Assembly (NCBI GenBank): GCA_021788095.1
Contig: JAJYLB010000002.1
Span: 62,001 to 126,000, forward strand
Reading direction: 5' to 3'
DNA length: 64,000 bases
Origin: Acidobacteriota bacterium
Lineage (GTDB): Bacteria; Acidobacteriota; Terriglobia; Acidiferrales; UBA7541
This document shows, one piece after another, positions 8,414 to 16,541 of the stretch (position 1 is its first letter; every line of letters starts with the position of its first letter). The translations under genes and the position numbers were made by a program. The notes beneath the pieces are model-generated. The model was not told the origin of the DNA. It worked only from the letters and a program-made list of their open reading frames with translations, and did no database searches.

Positions 8414-9481
8414 GTGCAGTTTACGCGGATGATTACGGCCGTGGACGCTCACGCTTGCGGCGAGCCTGGACGGGTGATTACGGGCGGCGTTGGCGACGTG
8501 CCGGGCAAGACGATGTTCGAGAAGATGCAGTGGCTCGCGCGGAACGGCGACGGCTTGCGCAAACTCATGCTGCGTGAGCCGCGCGGCTATCCCGCGGCCA
8601 ATTGCAATCTGCTGCTGCCGCCGACGCGACCGGAAGCGCAAGCCGGCTACGTCATCATGGAGCAGACGGAATATCCGGCGATGTCGGGCACGAACACGAT
8701 CTGCGTGGCCACGGTTCTGCTCGAAACGGGGATCGTTCCCGCCGCCGAGCCTGTGACGAGATTGACGCTCGAAAGTCCCGCCGGGTTGATCGAAGTGGAA
8801 GCGGAAGTTTCGGCCGGGCGCGTCACGAAGGTGACGTTTCGCAACGTGCCCGCCTTCGCCGCGCACGTCGACGCGCCCATCGAGGTTCAGGGGCTGGGCA
8901 CGGTGAGGGTGGATGTGGCTTGGGGAGGGATGTTCTACGTGATCGCCGACGCCGAGCCGTTCGGCCTGCGGCTCGTGCCCGAAGAAGCTCGGGAGATCGT
9001 TCGCATCGGCGAGATGATCAAAGCCGCGGCACGCGAACAGCTTCCTGTCGCCCATCCCGAGAATCCCGCCATTCACGATATCACCATCGCCGAGCTTACC
9101 GCCCGGCCGAGCCGGCCGGGGGTATCCGGCCGTAACGCGGTCGTCGTCTCGACCGGCGAGCTGGACTGGAGCCGGCCGGAGTCGTGGACGGGTGCGCTCG
9201 ACCGGTCGCCTTGCGGCACCGGCACCTGCGCGCGGATGGCGGCGCTGCGCGCGAAAGGGAAGCTGGGGCTGGGAGAGGATTTCGTGCACGAAGGGATTCT
9301 CGGCACCACGTTTACCGGACGCCTGATCGAAGAGACACGCGTGGGTGTGTACCGGGCGGTCGTGCCCACGCTGGCGGGCCGCGCGTGGATCACGGGATTC
9401 GCGCAGTACGTGGTCGAACCCGACGATCCGTTCCCGGAAGGGTTCACCGTGGGCGACATCTGGGGCCGCGCGGGCGACTGA
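8414..9481 (+). CDS. Proline racemase superfamily enzyme, Ser/Cys type (probable trans-3-hydroxyproline dehydratase or relative)
   Basis: 355 residues from the GTG at 8414, chosen because AGGGAGGA lies 7 nt upstream and family similarity starts there. The second catalytic cysteine is present in LDRSPCGTGTCARM (C267), but the first active-site position reads MSGTNTIC, with Ser (S91) in place of the racemase Cys. Cys/Cys members racemise proline or epimerise 4-hydroxyproline; Thr or Ser at the first position goes with dehydration of trans-3-hydroxy-L-proline to delta-1-pyrroline-2-carboxylate, although some Ser members are bifunctional. Its context with PRODH, a permease and a DapA-family enzyme supports hydroxyproline breakdown. 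Confidence 0.88.
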   Translation: MQFTRMITAVDAHACGEPGRVITGGVGDVPGKTMFEKMQWLARNGDGLRKLMLREPRGYPAANCNLLLPPTRPEAQAGYVIMEQTEYPAMSGTNTICVATVLLETGIVPAAEPVTRLTLESPAGLIEVEAEVSAGRVTKVTFRNVPAFAAHVDAPIEVQGLGTVRVDVAWGGMFYVIADAEPFGLRLVPEEAREIVRIGEMIKAAAREQLPVAHPENPAIHDITIAELTARPSRPGVSGRNAVVVSTGELDWSRPESWTGALDRSPCGTGTCARMAALRAKGKLGLGEDFVHEGILGTTFTGRLIEETRVGVYRAVVPTLAGRAWITGFAQYVVEPDDPFPEGFTVGDIWGRAGD

Positions 9482-9609
9482 GGGCCGCCGTCGGAACTGC
9501 CGAAATCTGCCTCGCGCTCCCATTTCGACGCCGGCGTGCAGCCGAAGCTCCCGCGGAGTGGTCCGGCCGGTGAGCGGCAAATCTTCAGCGCGATCGATCT
9601 TCCTATCTT

Positions 9610-10584
9610 CTATCCCGAATAGCCGCGGGGGTGGCGTTCGGCCCACTGCCAGGCGCTGCGGAGGATCTCCTCGAGATCGCGGCGGGGCTGCCAGCCGAGG
9701 TCGCGCCGCGCCCGGGCGTTATCGGCGACGAGGGCCGGCGGGTCGCCGGGCCGGCGGCCCAGCACGCGGCGCGGGATGCGGCGGCCGGTGACGCGCTCGG
9801 CGGTTTCGATCACCTGGCGCACCGAATGGCCGAGGCCGCAGCCGAGGTTGTAGATCGCGGCGGGCGGGTTGCGCTCGAACGCGGCGAGATGGGCTTCGGC
9901 GATATCGAGCACGTGAATGTAGTCGCGAATACAGGTGCCATCGGGAGTGGGGTAATCGTCGCCGTAGACGTCGATCGCCGGCGCGCGCCCGGCGGCCGCG
10001 GCGAGCAGGTTGGGAATCAGGTGCGATTCGGGATGGTGGTGTTCGCCGAACCGCTCGCTGGCTCCCGCGGCGTTGAAATAGCGCAGGGCGACGTAGGTCA
10101 GGCCATCCACCCGCCGCGCTTCCTCGAGCAAGCGTTCGCAGACCAGCTTCGTGCGGCCGTAGGGGTTCACGGGATCGGTGGGTGCGTCCTCGGAAATCGG
10201 CACGGCAGCGGGAATTCCGTATGTCGAGCAAGTCGAACTGAAGACGATTCGGCGCACACCGGCGGCCTGCATCGCTTCGAGGAGCGAGAGCGTGCCGGCG
10301 ACGTTTTCGCGATAGTAGTAGAGGGGTCGGCGAACCGACTCCTCCACCTCGGCTACGGCCGCCATGTGAACGACCGCGGAAACGCGGTAACGGCCGAAGA
10401 GGCGGTCGAGGGCCGCGCGGTCGTTCAGATCCGCCACGATCAGCTCGGCCCGGTCAGGCACGGCCTGGCGGTGGCCTGCGCGAAGGTTATCGAGAACGAG
10501 GGTGCAATAGCCGCGAGAAACGAGAAGCTCAGCCACGACACTGCCGATGTAACCGGCGCCGCCGGTAACCAGAATGCTGTCCAT
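9610..10584 (-). CDS. galE: UDP-glucose 4-epimerase
   Basis: 324 residues. The NAD-binding VTGGAGYIGSVVAELL is at the N-terminus; the catalytic Ser and YxxxK are visible in SSTCSTYG and NPYGRTK. The blocks ALRYFNAAGAS, SHLIPNLL and DGTCIRDYIHVLDIAEAH are specific to GalE among extended SDR enzymes. It interconverts UDP-glucose and UDP-galactose, feeding galactose use or envelope polysaccharide. No operon partner on the minus strand; the upstream hydrolase is 91 nt away and could be co-transcribed. Confidence 0.94.
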   Translation of the reverse strand: MDSILVTGGAGYIGSVVAELLVSRGYCTLVLDNLRAGHRQAVPDRAELIVADLNDRAALDRLFGRYRVSAVVHMAAVAEVEESVRRPLYYYRENVAGTLSLLEAMQAAGVRRIVFSSTCSTYGIPAAVPISEDAPTDPVNPYGRTKLVCERLLEEARRVDGLTYVALRYFNAAGASERFGEHHHPESHLIPNLLAAAAGRAPAIDVYGDDYPTPDGTCIRDYIHVLDIAEAHLAAFERNPPAAIYNLGCGLGHSVRQVIETAERVTGRRIPRRVLGRRPGDPPALVADNARARRDLGWQPRRDLEEILRSAWQWAERHPRGYSG

Positions 10585-10675
10585 TTGAAATAGCTTCTAG
10601 TGTACCGAAAAGCGGGAGGGATTCCAGCGGCGAAAGATCGCCAAGTTCCCGCGAAGGGAAGCAAGCGCGGCCGCC

Positions 10676-11740
10676 TCAATGGATGAACGGCCCGAGCGGG
10701 GGACGGAGGGGCGGGGCGGTGGCGCGGCGGAGATCGGCGAGGAGTTCGAGGATGGCTCCCGTCACCAGGGCAGGCTCGTCGAGCTGAATCCAATGGCCGC
10801 TCGCTCGCGCGATCCGGTGCCGGCCGCGCGAGGAGAGGCGCGCGATGGAAATCTGCTCGGCCAGCCTTTCGGGCTCGGTATCGGCGGCCGAGATCACGAT
10901 CACGGGTTTGTCGTCGAGCCGGTCGCCGGCGCGCATCACCTGGGCGGCGCTTTGCGGGATCGACTCGATCTGGGAGGCCAGAGCTCGGTAGAACTTGGGC
11001 TCGATCCAGAACATCGCCACGATCGATCGGTCGGCGGGCGGCAGCTTGCGAAGGGGGGCGACGGTGGAGGCGGCGTCGCGGAGCAAACCGGTGCTCATGA
11101 GGCTCACCGCATGCCGCGTCAAGTCGTAAGCACCCATGCGCACGAGCGCCGCGACGGCTCGGGCGACGCCGAAGCGAGCGAGCCAAGCGGTTCGCCGACA
11201 GAGTTTCGCGCCGGAGGCGAGCCGCCTCCGCTCCCCCTCGCACAGCGGAACCCATTCGCGCGGGCCGATGGGATCGACCAGGACCAGCCCGGCCACTTCG
11301 TCCGGAAACCGCGCGGCGAAAAGCCGCGTGGTGAGCCCGCCAAAGGAATGCCCGACGAGGACGTAGGGCGGCGGGATACCCGCGCGTTGGAGGAGGGTCC
11401 GCAACTCCGAGACAATCCGTTCGGCAGACCGCGGCTCGGGGCCCGCATCGCTCCAGCCGAGCCCCGCGCGATCGTAAGCCGCCACACGCGCGAACCGCGA
11501 AAGCTCGGGCAGAATGTGAGTCCAGCCCAGTACGCTTCCGGGCAGACCCGCTTCAAAGACCACCGTTGGGCTGGCCACTCCCGAAGTCCACAGATGCAGC
11601 CGATGGCCACCCACATCGATCCGGCGGCCTGGCGGTGGATGGCGCCGGAGATCGGCGGCGGCGCCCAGCGCATGGTAGAGCGCCCCGGCCAGCAGAAGCG
11701 TTGCCAGAACAATCGCGGAAATCGCCAGCGCTTCCAGCAA
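10676..11740 (-). CDS. Alpha/beta hydrolase with N-terminal membrane anchor
   Basis: 354 residues from TTG at 11740, which has GGGAG about 6 nt upstream. Residues 5-25 form one membrane helix; the rest is an alpha/beta hydrolase fold with nucleophile elbow GHSFGG, an oxyanion region near FEAGLPGS, and a histidine in ASGHWIQLDEP completing the triad. It is probably an esterase, lipase or haloperoxidase-like enzyme anchored at the inner membrane. Substrate unknown. Confidence 0.82.
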   Translation of the reverse strand: MLEALAISAIVLATLLLAGALYHALGAAADLRRHPPPGRRIDVGGHRLHLWTSGVASPTVVFEAGLPGSVLGWTHILPELSRFARVAAYDRAGLGWSDAGPEPRSAERIVSELRTLLQRAGIPPPYVLVGHSFGGLTTRLFAARFPDEVAGLVLVDPIGPREWVPLCEGERRRLASGAKLCRRTAWLARFGVARAVAALVRMGAYDLTRHAVSLMSTGLLRDAASTVAPLRKLPPADRSIVAMFWIEPKFYRALASQIESIPQSAAQVMRAGDRLDDKPVIVISAADTEPERLAEQISIARLSSRGRHRIARASGHWIQLDEPALVTGAILELLADLRRATAPPLRPPLGPFIH

Positions 11741-11837
11741 AGGAATCTCCCGCCGCCAGTCTTTCGGTCATCCCCAGGTTGAGCGCAGGGCCGCGCACGG
11801 ACTGAAGTCTGTGCTACCCGGCGGCCGCCGCTCCCGC

Positions 11838-12119
11838 TCAGGAGGCCGAGTGGGCGCGCATTGCGCGTTCGTATTCGGGGAAATAGCGGCGGATGTCCTT
11901 GAGGTCGAACCGGGAAAAGATGGATTCCTTCGGCTCGCGTGCCAGCAGGAACTGGAACGAGCGTCGCAGCAGCTCCTCGGTCGCGATTCCGCTCCCGGTG
12001 AGCGAGCGGGCGTATGCCGGGTCGACGGTGACGCGGTGACGGGTTTCTCCGGCGTCCTCGCGAACCATGATCTCGAATTGCGTTTCGCTTTCCGGCCGCA
12101 CGATGATCTGGGCGCTCAC
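11838..12119 (-). CDS. Small conserved hypothetical protein
   Basis: 93 residues from GTG at 12119, with GGGGAAAT upstream. It starts with a beta-rich half (QIIVRPESETQFEIMV, TRHRVTVDPAY) and ends in a helical half with SFQFLLAREPKESIFSRFDL and IRRYFPEY. I have the impression of a widespread uncharacterised small protein with the EPKESI...FDL...YFPEYE pattern. No catalytic motif is evident. It stands alone between the hydrolase and the next plus-strand gene. Confidence 0.7.
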   Translation of the reverse strand: MSAQIIVRPESETQFEIMVREDAGETRHRVTVDPAYARSLTGSGIATEELLRRSFQFLLAREPKESIFSRFDLKDIRRYFPEYERAMRAHSAS

Positions 12120-12259
12120 GACATTTCCCCGAGACCGATGGTAGGCACGCGAGACATTACGGTCAACCCGGGGGCAGGGCGCCGGCTTATGCGTCGACCG
12201 CGGGCGAACTCATTTATAGTATAGGGTGCAGCCCAAACCAAGCGCGTGGATGGCCTCTC

Positions 12260-13162
12260 ATGGAGAGTGACGACCTAAACGATACTGGCCGCTCCTCCGA
12301 AAGTGAAACTCCCTCCGGCCGCACCAGGGGCCGGTCGGAAAATGAGGTCTACGAATCCGCAAGGCGTCGCGGCGCGACCCAGGGCGAGCGCGAGAGGTCC
12401 TGGCGCAGGAGCTGGCGCGCCGCCAGTCCGCTCACCAAGGTCGGACTAATAGCCGCCGCGGTTATGGCCGCTGGGACAGCCGGGTCCCTCGTCGCCTACG
12501 TCATCGTAAGTGCGCATCAGAGCTCCGTCGCGCAGATGGAGGACAGGCCCAGGGTCATAGTCAGCCGACCGCCGGAACTTTTGGGGACTGTCGCATGTTA
12601 CGTGACAGATAAAGCCATACATTGGTCCACCGGAGCCATGCGGATATGGGTTAGGAATATCGGGAGGGGAGACGCCGTAAGCGCCTTCCTCGCTGGACCG
12701 CAGTTCAAGCTGGTCCCGGACGTGAAAACCGGTGTTCCGATTATCGACGAAATACCCCCGATCAACGATCGGACCTGCCAACTGAAGGTGTCGCCCAGCA
12801 GCAAAATGTTTCCTGTTTATGCAGGGCAAGAAGTTTTCGTCGATATGGTGCAGTCGGTTGGGGTTCAAAGCCTCATCAAAACCGGGAGCGTCAGCGTGGC
12901 ACTTGGAGCACCACAGCCAGAGCCGCAGACTCCTGCCGGTCAGGAGCCCGGACCGATCCGCGTTGCCAAGGGCGCGGCCTTCCAGCTTTACGCTCCGATC
13001 TGCGTTTACTACTCCGACCGCAGTGGTGCCCTGTATGCCACCTGTCGGACGTACCGACTGAATGTTGGGACTCCTCTGGGGGGTCCCTATTCCTTCTCCT
13101 GCACAGGAGCGCCGGTCAAGGGTTCGTTCGAAGCCACCATCGGGAACTTTTGCGACAACTAG
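12260..13162 (+). CDS. Membrane-anchored hypothetical protein
   Basis: 300 residues from ATG at 12260. Residues 1-55 are hydrophilic and very charged (many Arg, Glu, Ser), followed by one membrane helix (about 60-84, VGLIAAAVMAAGTAGSLVAY) and an exported domain of about 215 residues with six cysteines that could pair outside the cytoplasm. I do not recognise a family. It is flanked by non-coding DNA and has no neighbours on its strand within 130 nt, so it gives the impression of an orphan. A TATAGT at 12215-12220 is a possible -10 element. Confidence 0.72.
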   Translation: MESDDLNDTGRSSESETPSGRTRGRSENEVYESARRRGATQGERERSWRRSWRAASPLTKVGLIAAAVMAAGTAGSLVAYVIVSAHQSSVAQMEDRPRVIVSRPPELLGTVACYVTDKAIHWSTGAMRIWVRNIGRGDAVSAFLAGPQFKLVPDVKTGVPIIDEIPPINDRTCQLKVSPSSKMFPVYAGQEVFVDMVQSVGVQSLIKTGSVSVALGAPQPEPQTPAGQEPGPIRVAKGAAFQLYAPICVYYSDRSGALYATCRTYRLNVGTPLGGPYSFSCTGAPVKGSFEATIGNFCDN

Positions 13163-13300
13163 CGGCCAAGGGCCCATAGCCTCACGCGTTTAGAGAACGA
13201 CCGCCACCAGCTCTTCCGGCGACTGGGGCGCCCGGCTTCGCGGATAATACCGGTTCCGGGCGCCGCCTGGCGGAAGGGCGGACGGCCGGAGGGGGAACGT

Positions 13301-13648
13301 ATGGAGACACTCGAAGAATTTCAGAAATTTCGGACGGCGATGAATCGGCAGATCGAAGGGAGCGATCATCTGGGGATGAAGCGCTTTTTCGCGCTCGACC
13401 ACCAGGCCTACGAGCCCGGCCCGCTCGATACGAAAACGAAGGAGTTGCTAGGGCTGGTGGCTTCGACCGCTCTGCGCTGCGACGACTGCATCACATACCA
13501 TCTGGTGCGCTGCGCGGAAGAAGGTTGGAAGCGGGGCGAGGTGATCGACGCGCTGAACGTAGCTTTGATGGTGGGCGGCTCGATCACCATTCCCCACGTG
13601 CGGCGCGCTTTCGCGCGAATGCAGGAGATCCAGGGGCTCGAACCCTAG
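13301..13648 (+). CDS. Carboxymuconolactone decarboxylase / AhpD-like protein
   Basis: 115 residues. The family motif with two redox cysteines is clear: LRCDDCITYHLVRCAEEG, followed by the helix EVIDALNVALMVGG. CMD/AhpD-like proteins act as thiol-dependent peroxidases or peroxiredoxin partners, or, without the cysteines, as decarboxylases; the CxxC here points to a redox role in the cytoplasm. The start has CGGAGGGGGAACGT upstream. A cation-efflux gene follows 21 nt later and may be co-transcribed. Confidence 0.9.
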   Translation: METLEEFQKFRTAMNRQIEGSDHLGMKRFFALDHQAYEPGPLDTKTKELLGLVASTALRCDDCITYHLVRCAEEGWKRGEVIDALNVALMVGGSITIPHVRRAFARMQEIQGLEP

Positions 13649-13669
13649 AGCCGGTTCTAGAATAGGCCG

Positions 13670-14638
13670 ATGCCTCGGCATGAAGAACGGCCTGGCGCCG
13701 TCCATTCCCACGGAGGACTGCCTGCGGGCGCAAGTCTGGCGGGAGACCTTACGGGTCGGCTGAAGTGGGCGCTCGCGGCGACGGCAGGCTTGGTGGCGGT
13801 GGAGCTGGCGGGCGGGCTGGCGAGCCACTCCCTGGCGCTCGTTACCGACGGCGTGCACAATCTGACCGACGCGCCCACGCTCGCGATCTCGTGGCTTGCG
13901 GCGCGATGGGCCCTGCGCCCGCCCACCCCCGAAAAGACCTTCGGCTATCATCGGGCGGGAATCCTAGCTGCGTTTACGAACGCGCTGGTGCTCGTCTTCG
14001 TCTCCGCCTACCTCGTTTGGAAATCGGTCGAGCGCTTGCGGCATCCGGTAGCCGTAGGCAGCGGCGCGATGCTCGTGCTGGGCGGGGTCGCGCTCGCCGT
14101 CAACGGCGGGATCAGCCTGGCCCTGGCACGGGGCCGCCGGGACCTGAACCTGCGCAGCGTGCTCGTTCATAACCTGGGTGACGCCCTCTCGAATCTTGCG
14201 ATTCTGGCTGGGGCGCTGGTGATCCGGTGGACGGGTCTGAAATGGGTGGATCCGGTGGTCGGGCTCGGGATCGCGGCGATGGTCCTATGGACGACGACAG
14301 GCATTTTGCGCGACGCCAGCCATATTCTGCTCGAGGGGTTGCCCAAGGAACTCAACCTCGAAGAGATCGCCCAAGCCATCCTGGACGTCGAGCCCGTTCG
14401 CGAAGTGCACGACGTCCACGTCTGGACTCTCGACACCGGCCACAACGTTCTCTCCTGCCACGTGTCGATCCCCGATATGCACATCGAAGAGAGCGAGAGG
14501 CTGCTCGAGCAGATCAACCAGAGCCTGGCCGATCGGTTTCATATCCACCACACCACCATCCAATTCGAACGCGCTCATCCCTCAGGAAGCGGCCGACTGT
14601 ACATGCCCGTTCCGTTTGATACGATGCCGCGTTCCTGA
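13670..14638 (+). CDS. Cation diffusion facilitator (Zn/Cd/Co efflux)
   Basis: 322 residues with about six membrane helices. The transport site residues appear in helix II as HNLTDA (HxxxD) and later VLVHNLGDALSN; FGYHRAGILAAF is also conserved. The C-terminal cytoplasmic domain has EVHDVHVWTLDTG and ends with HHTTIQFE, as in CzcD/ZitB. It exports divalent metal ions in exchange for protons. It lies just downstream of the AhpD-like gene. A His-rich N-terminus (MPRHEERPGAVHSHGG) is a common metal-sensing feature. Confidence 0.92.
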   Translation: MPRHEERPGAVHSHGGLPAGASLAGDLTGRLKWALAATAGLVAVELAGGLASHSLALVTDGVHNLTDAPTLAISWLAARWALRPPTPEKTFGYHRAGILAAFTNALVLVFVSAYLVWKSVERLRHPVAVGSGAMLVLGGVALAVNGGISLALARGRRDLNLRSVLVHNLGDALSNLAILAGALVIRWTGLKWVDPVVGLGIAAMVLWTTTGILRDASHILLEGLPKELNLEEIAQAILDVEPVREVHDVHVWTLDTGHNVLSCHVSIPDMHIEESERLLEQINQSLADRFHIHHTTIQFERAHPSGSGRLYMPVPFDTMPRS

Positions 14639-14696
14639 AGTTGAGCCTGCGAATGCGCAGCGCGGGGCCAAGTACCTCAGGCAGACGACCGCAAGG

Positions 14697-14735
14697 AGCC
14701 GGCTGGAAGCCGGCGTTACAACAAGGGCGGCGGGG
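14697..14735. repeat. GCCGGCTGGAAGCCGGCG...ACAACA repeat unit
   Basis: A short hairpin (AGCCGGCTGGAAGCCGGC) followed by GTTACAACAAGG, related to the ACAACAA units at 8227-8253 and 18842-18868. Confidence 0.5.
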
Positions 14736-14745
14736 ATCGCGCGGA

Positions 14746-15573
14746 TCAGTCGGAGAAGCGGAGGTCGGCGCCGCGCTCAGCATTGCGCTCTTCGGTCGAC
14801 TTCAAGTCGAGCCGATCGAGCGCGATACTGCGGCGCAGGCCGGCGGGAGTGATGTAGACGACCTGGCTGCCATGCTGGCTGAAGGCGATGGCGTGGATCA
14901 CCTTTCCATCGCGCTCGACCAGGAGAAATTCCCCGCTAACGGGCAGGGGCGGCGCGGGAGGAGCCGCGGCCACAGGCGCGGGAAGGGGAGCGGAGGCGGC
15001 TGGCGGCGTGGGAGCGGCTTGGGGCGCCGGCTCTTGAATTACGAGAACCTGCGGCTGGGAGGAAGCGGCTACGTACGGCACTCCGCCCCCGTACAGCGGG
15101 AAGAATCCCACCGGCTGCTCTTCGGGGAGTTGCTCGGCCAGCGCCAGCTCCTGCCGGGTCAGCGGATCGATGATGGCGCGCACGGCCAAGTCGCTGTTGA
15201 TCGCCGCCAGGTGACTGAAATCGAAACCGAGGCCAGGGGCTTCGTTCAAGAGCTGCTGGAGCGGTATCGGTGTTCCGCCGACAAGAGCCGTTGGTTGACT
15301 GAAGTTCGGCACCGAGGGACCGAGTCCAGCATTCGAGGGCGGAAGGTTGGTGATGGACGCGAGGGGCTGCGCACGCACCGCGCGCACCGACGGACCGATC
15401 ACCCGTACGGGGGAAGGCGCGGGAGGAACGTAACGCATCATGCGGCCGGGCACCAGGACCGGTCGAGCCGGCGGAGCCGCCGCGCGCAGCGGAATCCCTT
15501 GAACCTGCGCTTGGATGGGTACCGCGCCCAGGAGAACCACCGAAACCGCCAAGCCAGCGATCTTGCCGCGCAT
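14746..15573 (-). CDS. Secreted Pro/Ala-rich hypothetical protein
   Basis: 275 residues from the ATG at 15573, preceded by AAGGGGGTG. A signal peptide (MRGKIAGLAVSVVLLGAVPI, cleavage after QAQ) is followed by a low-complexity, Pro/Ala-rich middle and a compact C-terminal domain of about 65 residues (FLLVERDGKVIHAIAFSQ ... YITPAGLRRSIALDRLD). The C-terminal block resembles a small beta-rich domain seen at the end of other exported proteins of similar genomes; no known function. A TGA/ATG coupling partner is not evident. Confidence 0.7.
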   Translation of the reverse strand: MRGKIAGLAVSVVLLGAVPIQAQVQGIPLRAAAPPARPVLVPGRMMRYVPPAPSPVRVIGPSVRAVRAQPLASITNLPPSNAGLGPSVPNFSQPTALVGGTPIPLQQLLNEAPGLGFDFSHLAAINSDLAVRAIIDPLTRQELALAEQLPEEQPVGFFPLYGGGVPYVAASSQPQVLVIQEPAPQAAPTPPAASAPLPAPVAAAPPAPPLPVSGEFLLVERDGKVIHAIAFSQHGSQVVYITPAGLRRSIALDRLDLKSTEERNAERGADLRFSD

Positions 15574-15824
15574 GGCCGCACCCCCTTGCCCTATTTCCAC
15601 CGACCGCGTCCTGACACCCCTATTTTACTCCTTTCGTCCGCACCCGGATGCTTGCGTATCCGCGAAATCGCCTTTGCGCATCTCCCCGCCTGTGCTATAA
15701 GTTTTTGGCCTATCGGCGCGGGTGGAATCGGCACTGCCGGGCGGTTCGTCCCGCCCCGGCGGAGTCTCCACGGGTGGTTCGGCCGGGCTCACCAGAGGCC
15801 GCGCCGGTCGGGGAAGCAGCGCGG

Positions 15825-15986
15825 ATGGAACCGACCAACCACGGAACGGTGGAAAGGGAGGGCAAGCCCAGGCCGGAGAACGCCCTGGACTACTGCCCCG
15901 TCTGTTCGCGCCGGCTGGAAGGCCGGGCTTGCAAGCTGGTATGTCCGGTTTGCGGGTATTACATGTCGTGTTCGGATTACTATTAG
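15825..15986 (+). CDS. Small zinc-ribbon protein
   Basis: 53 residues from ATG at 15825. Two CPVC knuckles (DYCPVCSRRLEG and LVCPVCGYYMSCSDYY) give a four-cysteine zinc ribbon with an additional C-terminal cysteine. Short proteins with the same C-terminal CGYYMSCxDYY ending occur in related bacteria; role unknown, perhaps nucleic-acid or protein binding. GGGGAA precedes the start. A longer frame begins at 15648 but that part reads through low-quality coding sequence. Confidence 0.7.
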   Translation: MEPTNHGTVEREGKPRPENALDYCPVCSRRLEGRACKLVCPVCGYYMSCSDYY

Positions 15987-16058
15987 GGGTGTTCGCCGCC
16001 TCGTAGCGAGGCGAAGGGTTGCCGATTCCGGAATGCCGACGGGTGAGGAGGCTCGAAC

Positions 16059-16406
16059 GTGCCGCTGAAAATGACCGATCGAAATGTGGGTAACGTGTCC
16101 GTGCTGGAGTTGGAAGGGCGCATCGTTTTGGGAGAGGAATCGAGCGCGCTGCGCGAGCGGGTAAAGAGCCTGCTGGGGCAAGATCGCAAGCAGATCGTGC
16201 TCAACATGGCCAACGTGTCGTACATCGACAGCGCGGGGCTAGGCGCACTCGTGGCCTCCTTCACCAGCGCGAAGAATCAGGGAGCGATCCTGAAGCTGGC
16301 GAACCTGGGACAGAAATTCCGCGAGGTGCTTCAGGTCACCAAGTTGTTCACGGTGTTCGACGTCTACGACAACGAGCAGGCGGCGGTCGCCAGCTTCCCC
16401 AAGTAG
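16059..16406 (+). CDS. STAS-domain anti-sigma factor antagonist
   Basis: 115 residues from GTG at 16059, with GAGGAGG upstream. A single STAS domain: VSVLELEGRIVLGEES at the N-terminus and the phosphorylatable serine in YIDSAGLGALVASF (about S60). By analogy with SpoIIAA/RsbV it binds an HPK-like anti-sigma kinase when unphosphorylated and so frees a sigma factor, or works in a signalling complex. The partner kinase is not in the neighbourhood. Confidence 0.92.
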   Translation: MPLKMTDRNVGNVSVLELEGRIVLGEESSALRERVKSLLGQDRKQIVLNMANVSYIDSAGLGALVASFTSAKNQGAILKLANLGQKFREVLQVTKLFTVFDVYDNEQAAVASFPK

Positions 16407-16541
16407 AGTCGCGTTGGCAGCGGGCGGATGCAGACCTCAGCGGCTAAAGCCGCCCGCCGCGGCGGGCGGAAGCGCTCACGGCACGGCTGAAGCCGTGCCG
16501 TTACGCAGGGCTCGCGTTCTCGCCAAGACTCCCTAGGCCCT
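16407..16541. repeat. REP-like double palindrome (GGCTGAAGCC type)
   Basis: Two hairpins with a shared core: CAGCGGCTAAAGCCGC (16438-16453) and ACGGCACGGCTGAAGCCGTGCCGT (16478-16501), between convergent STAS and DUF1015 genes. The same pair of hairpins recurs near 20225, 23690, 42600 and 62165. Confidence 0.7.
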
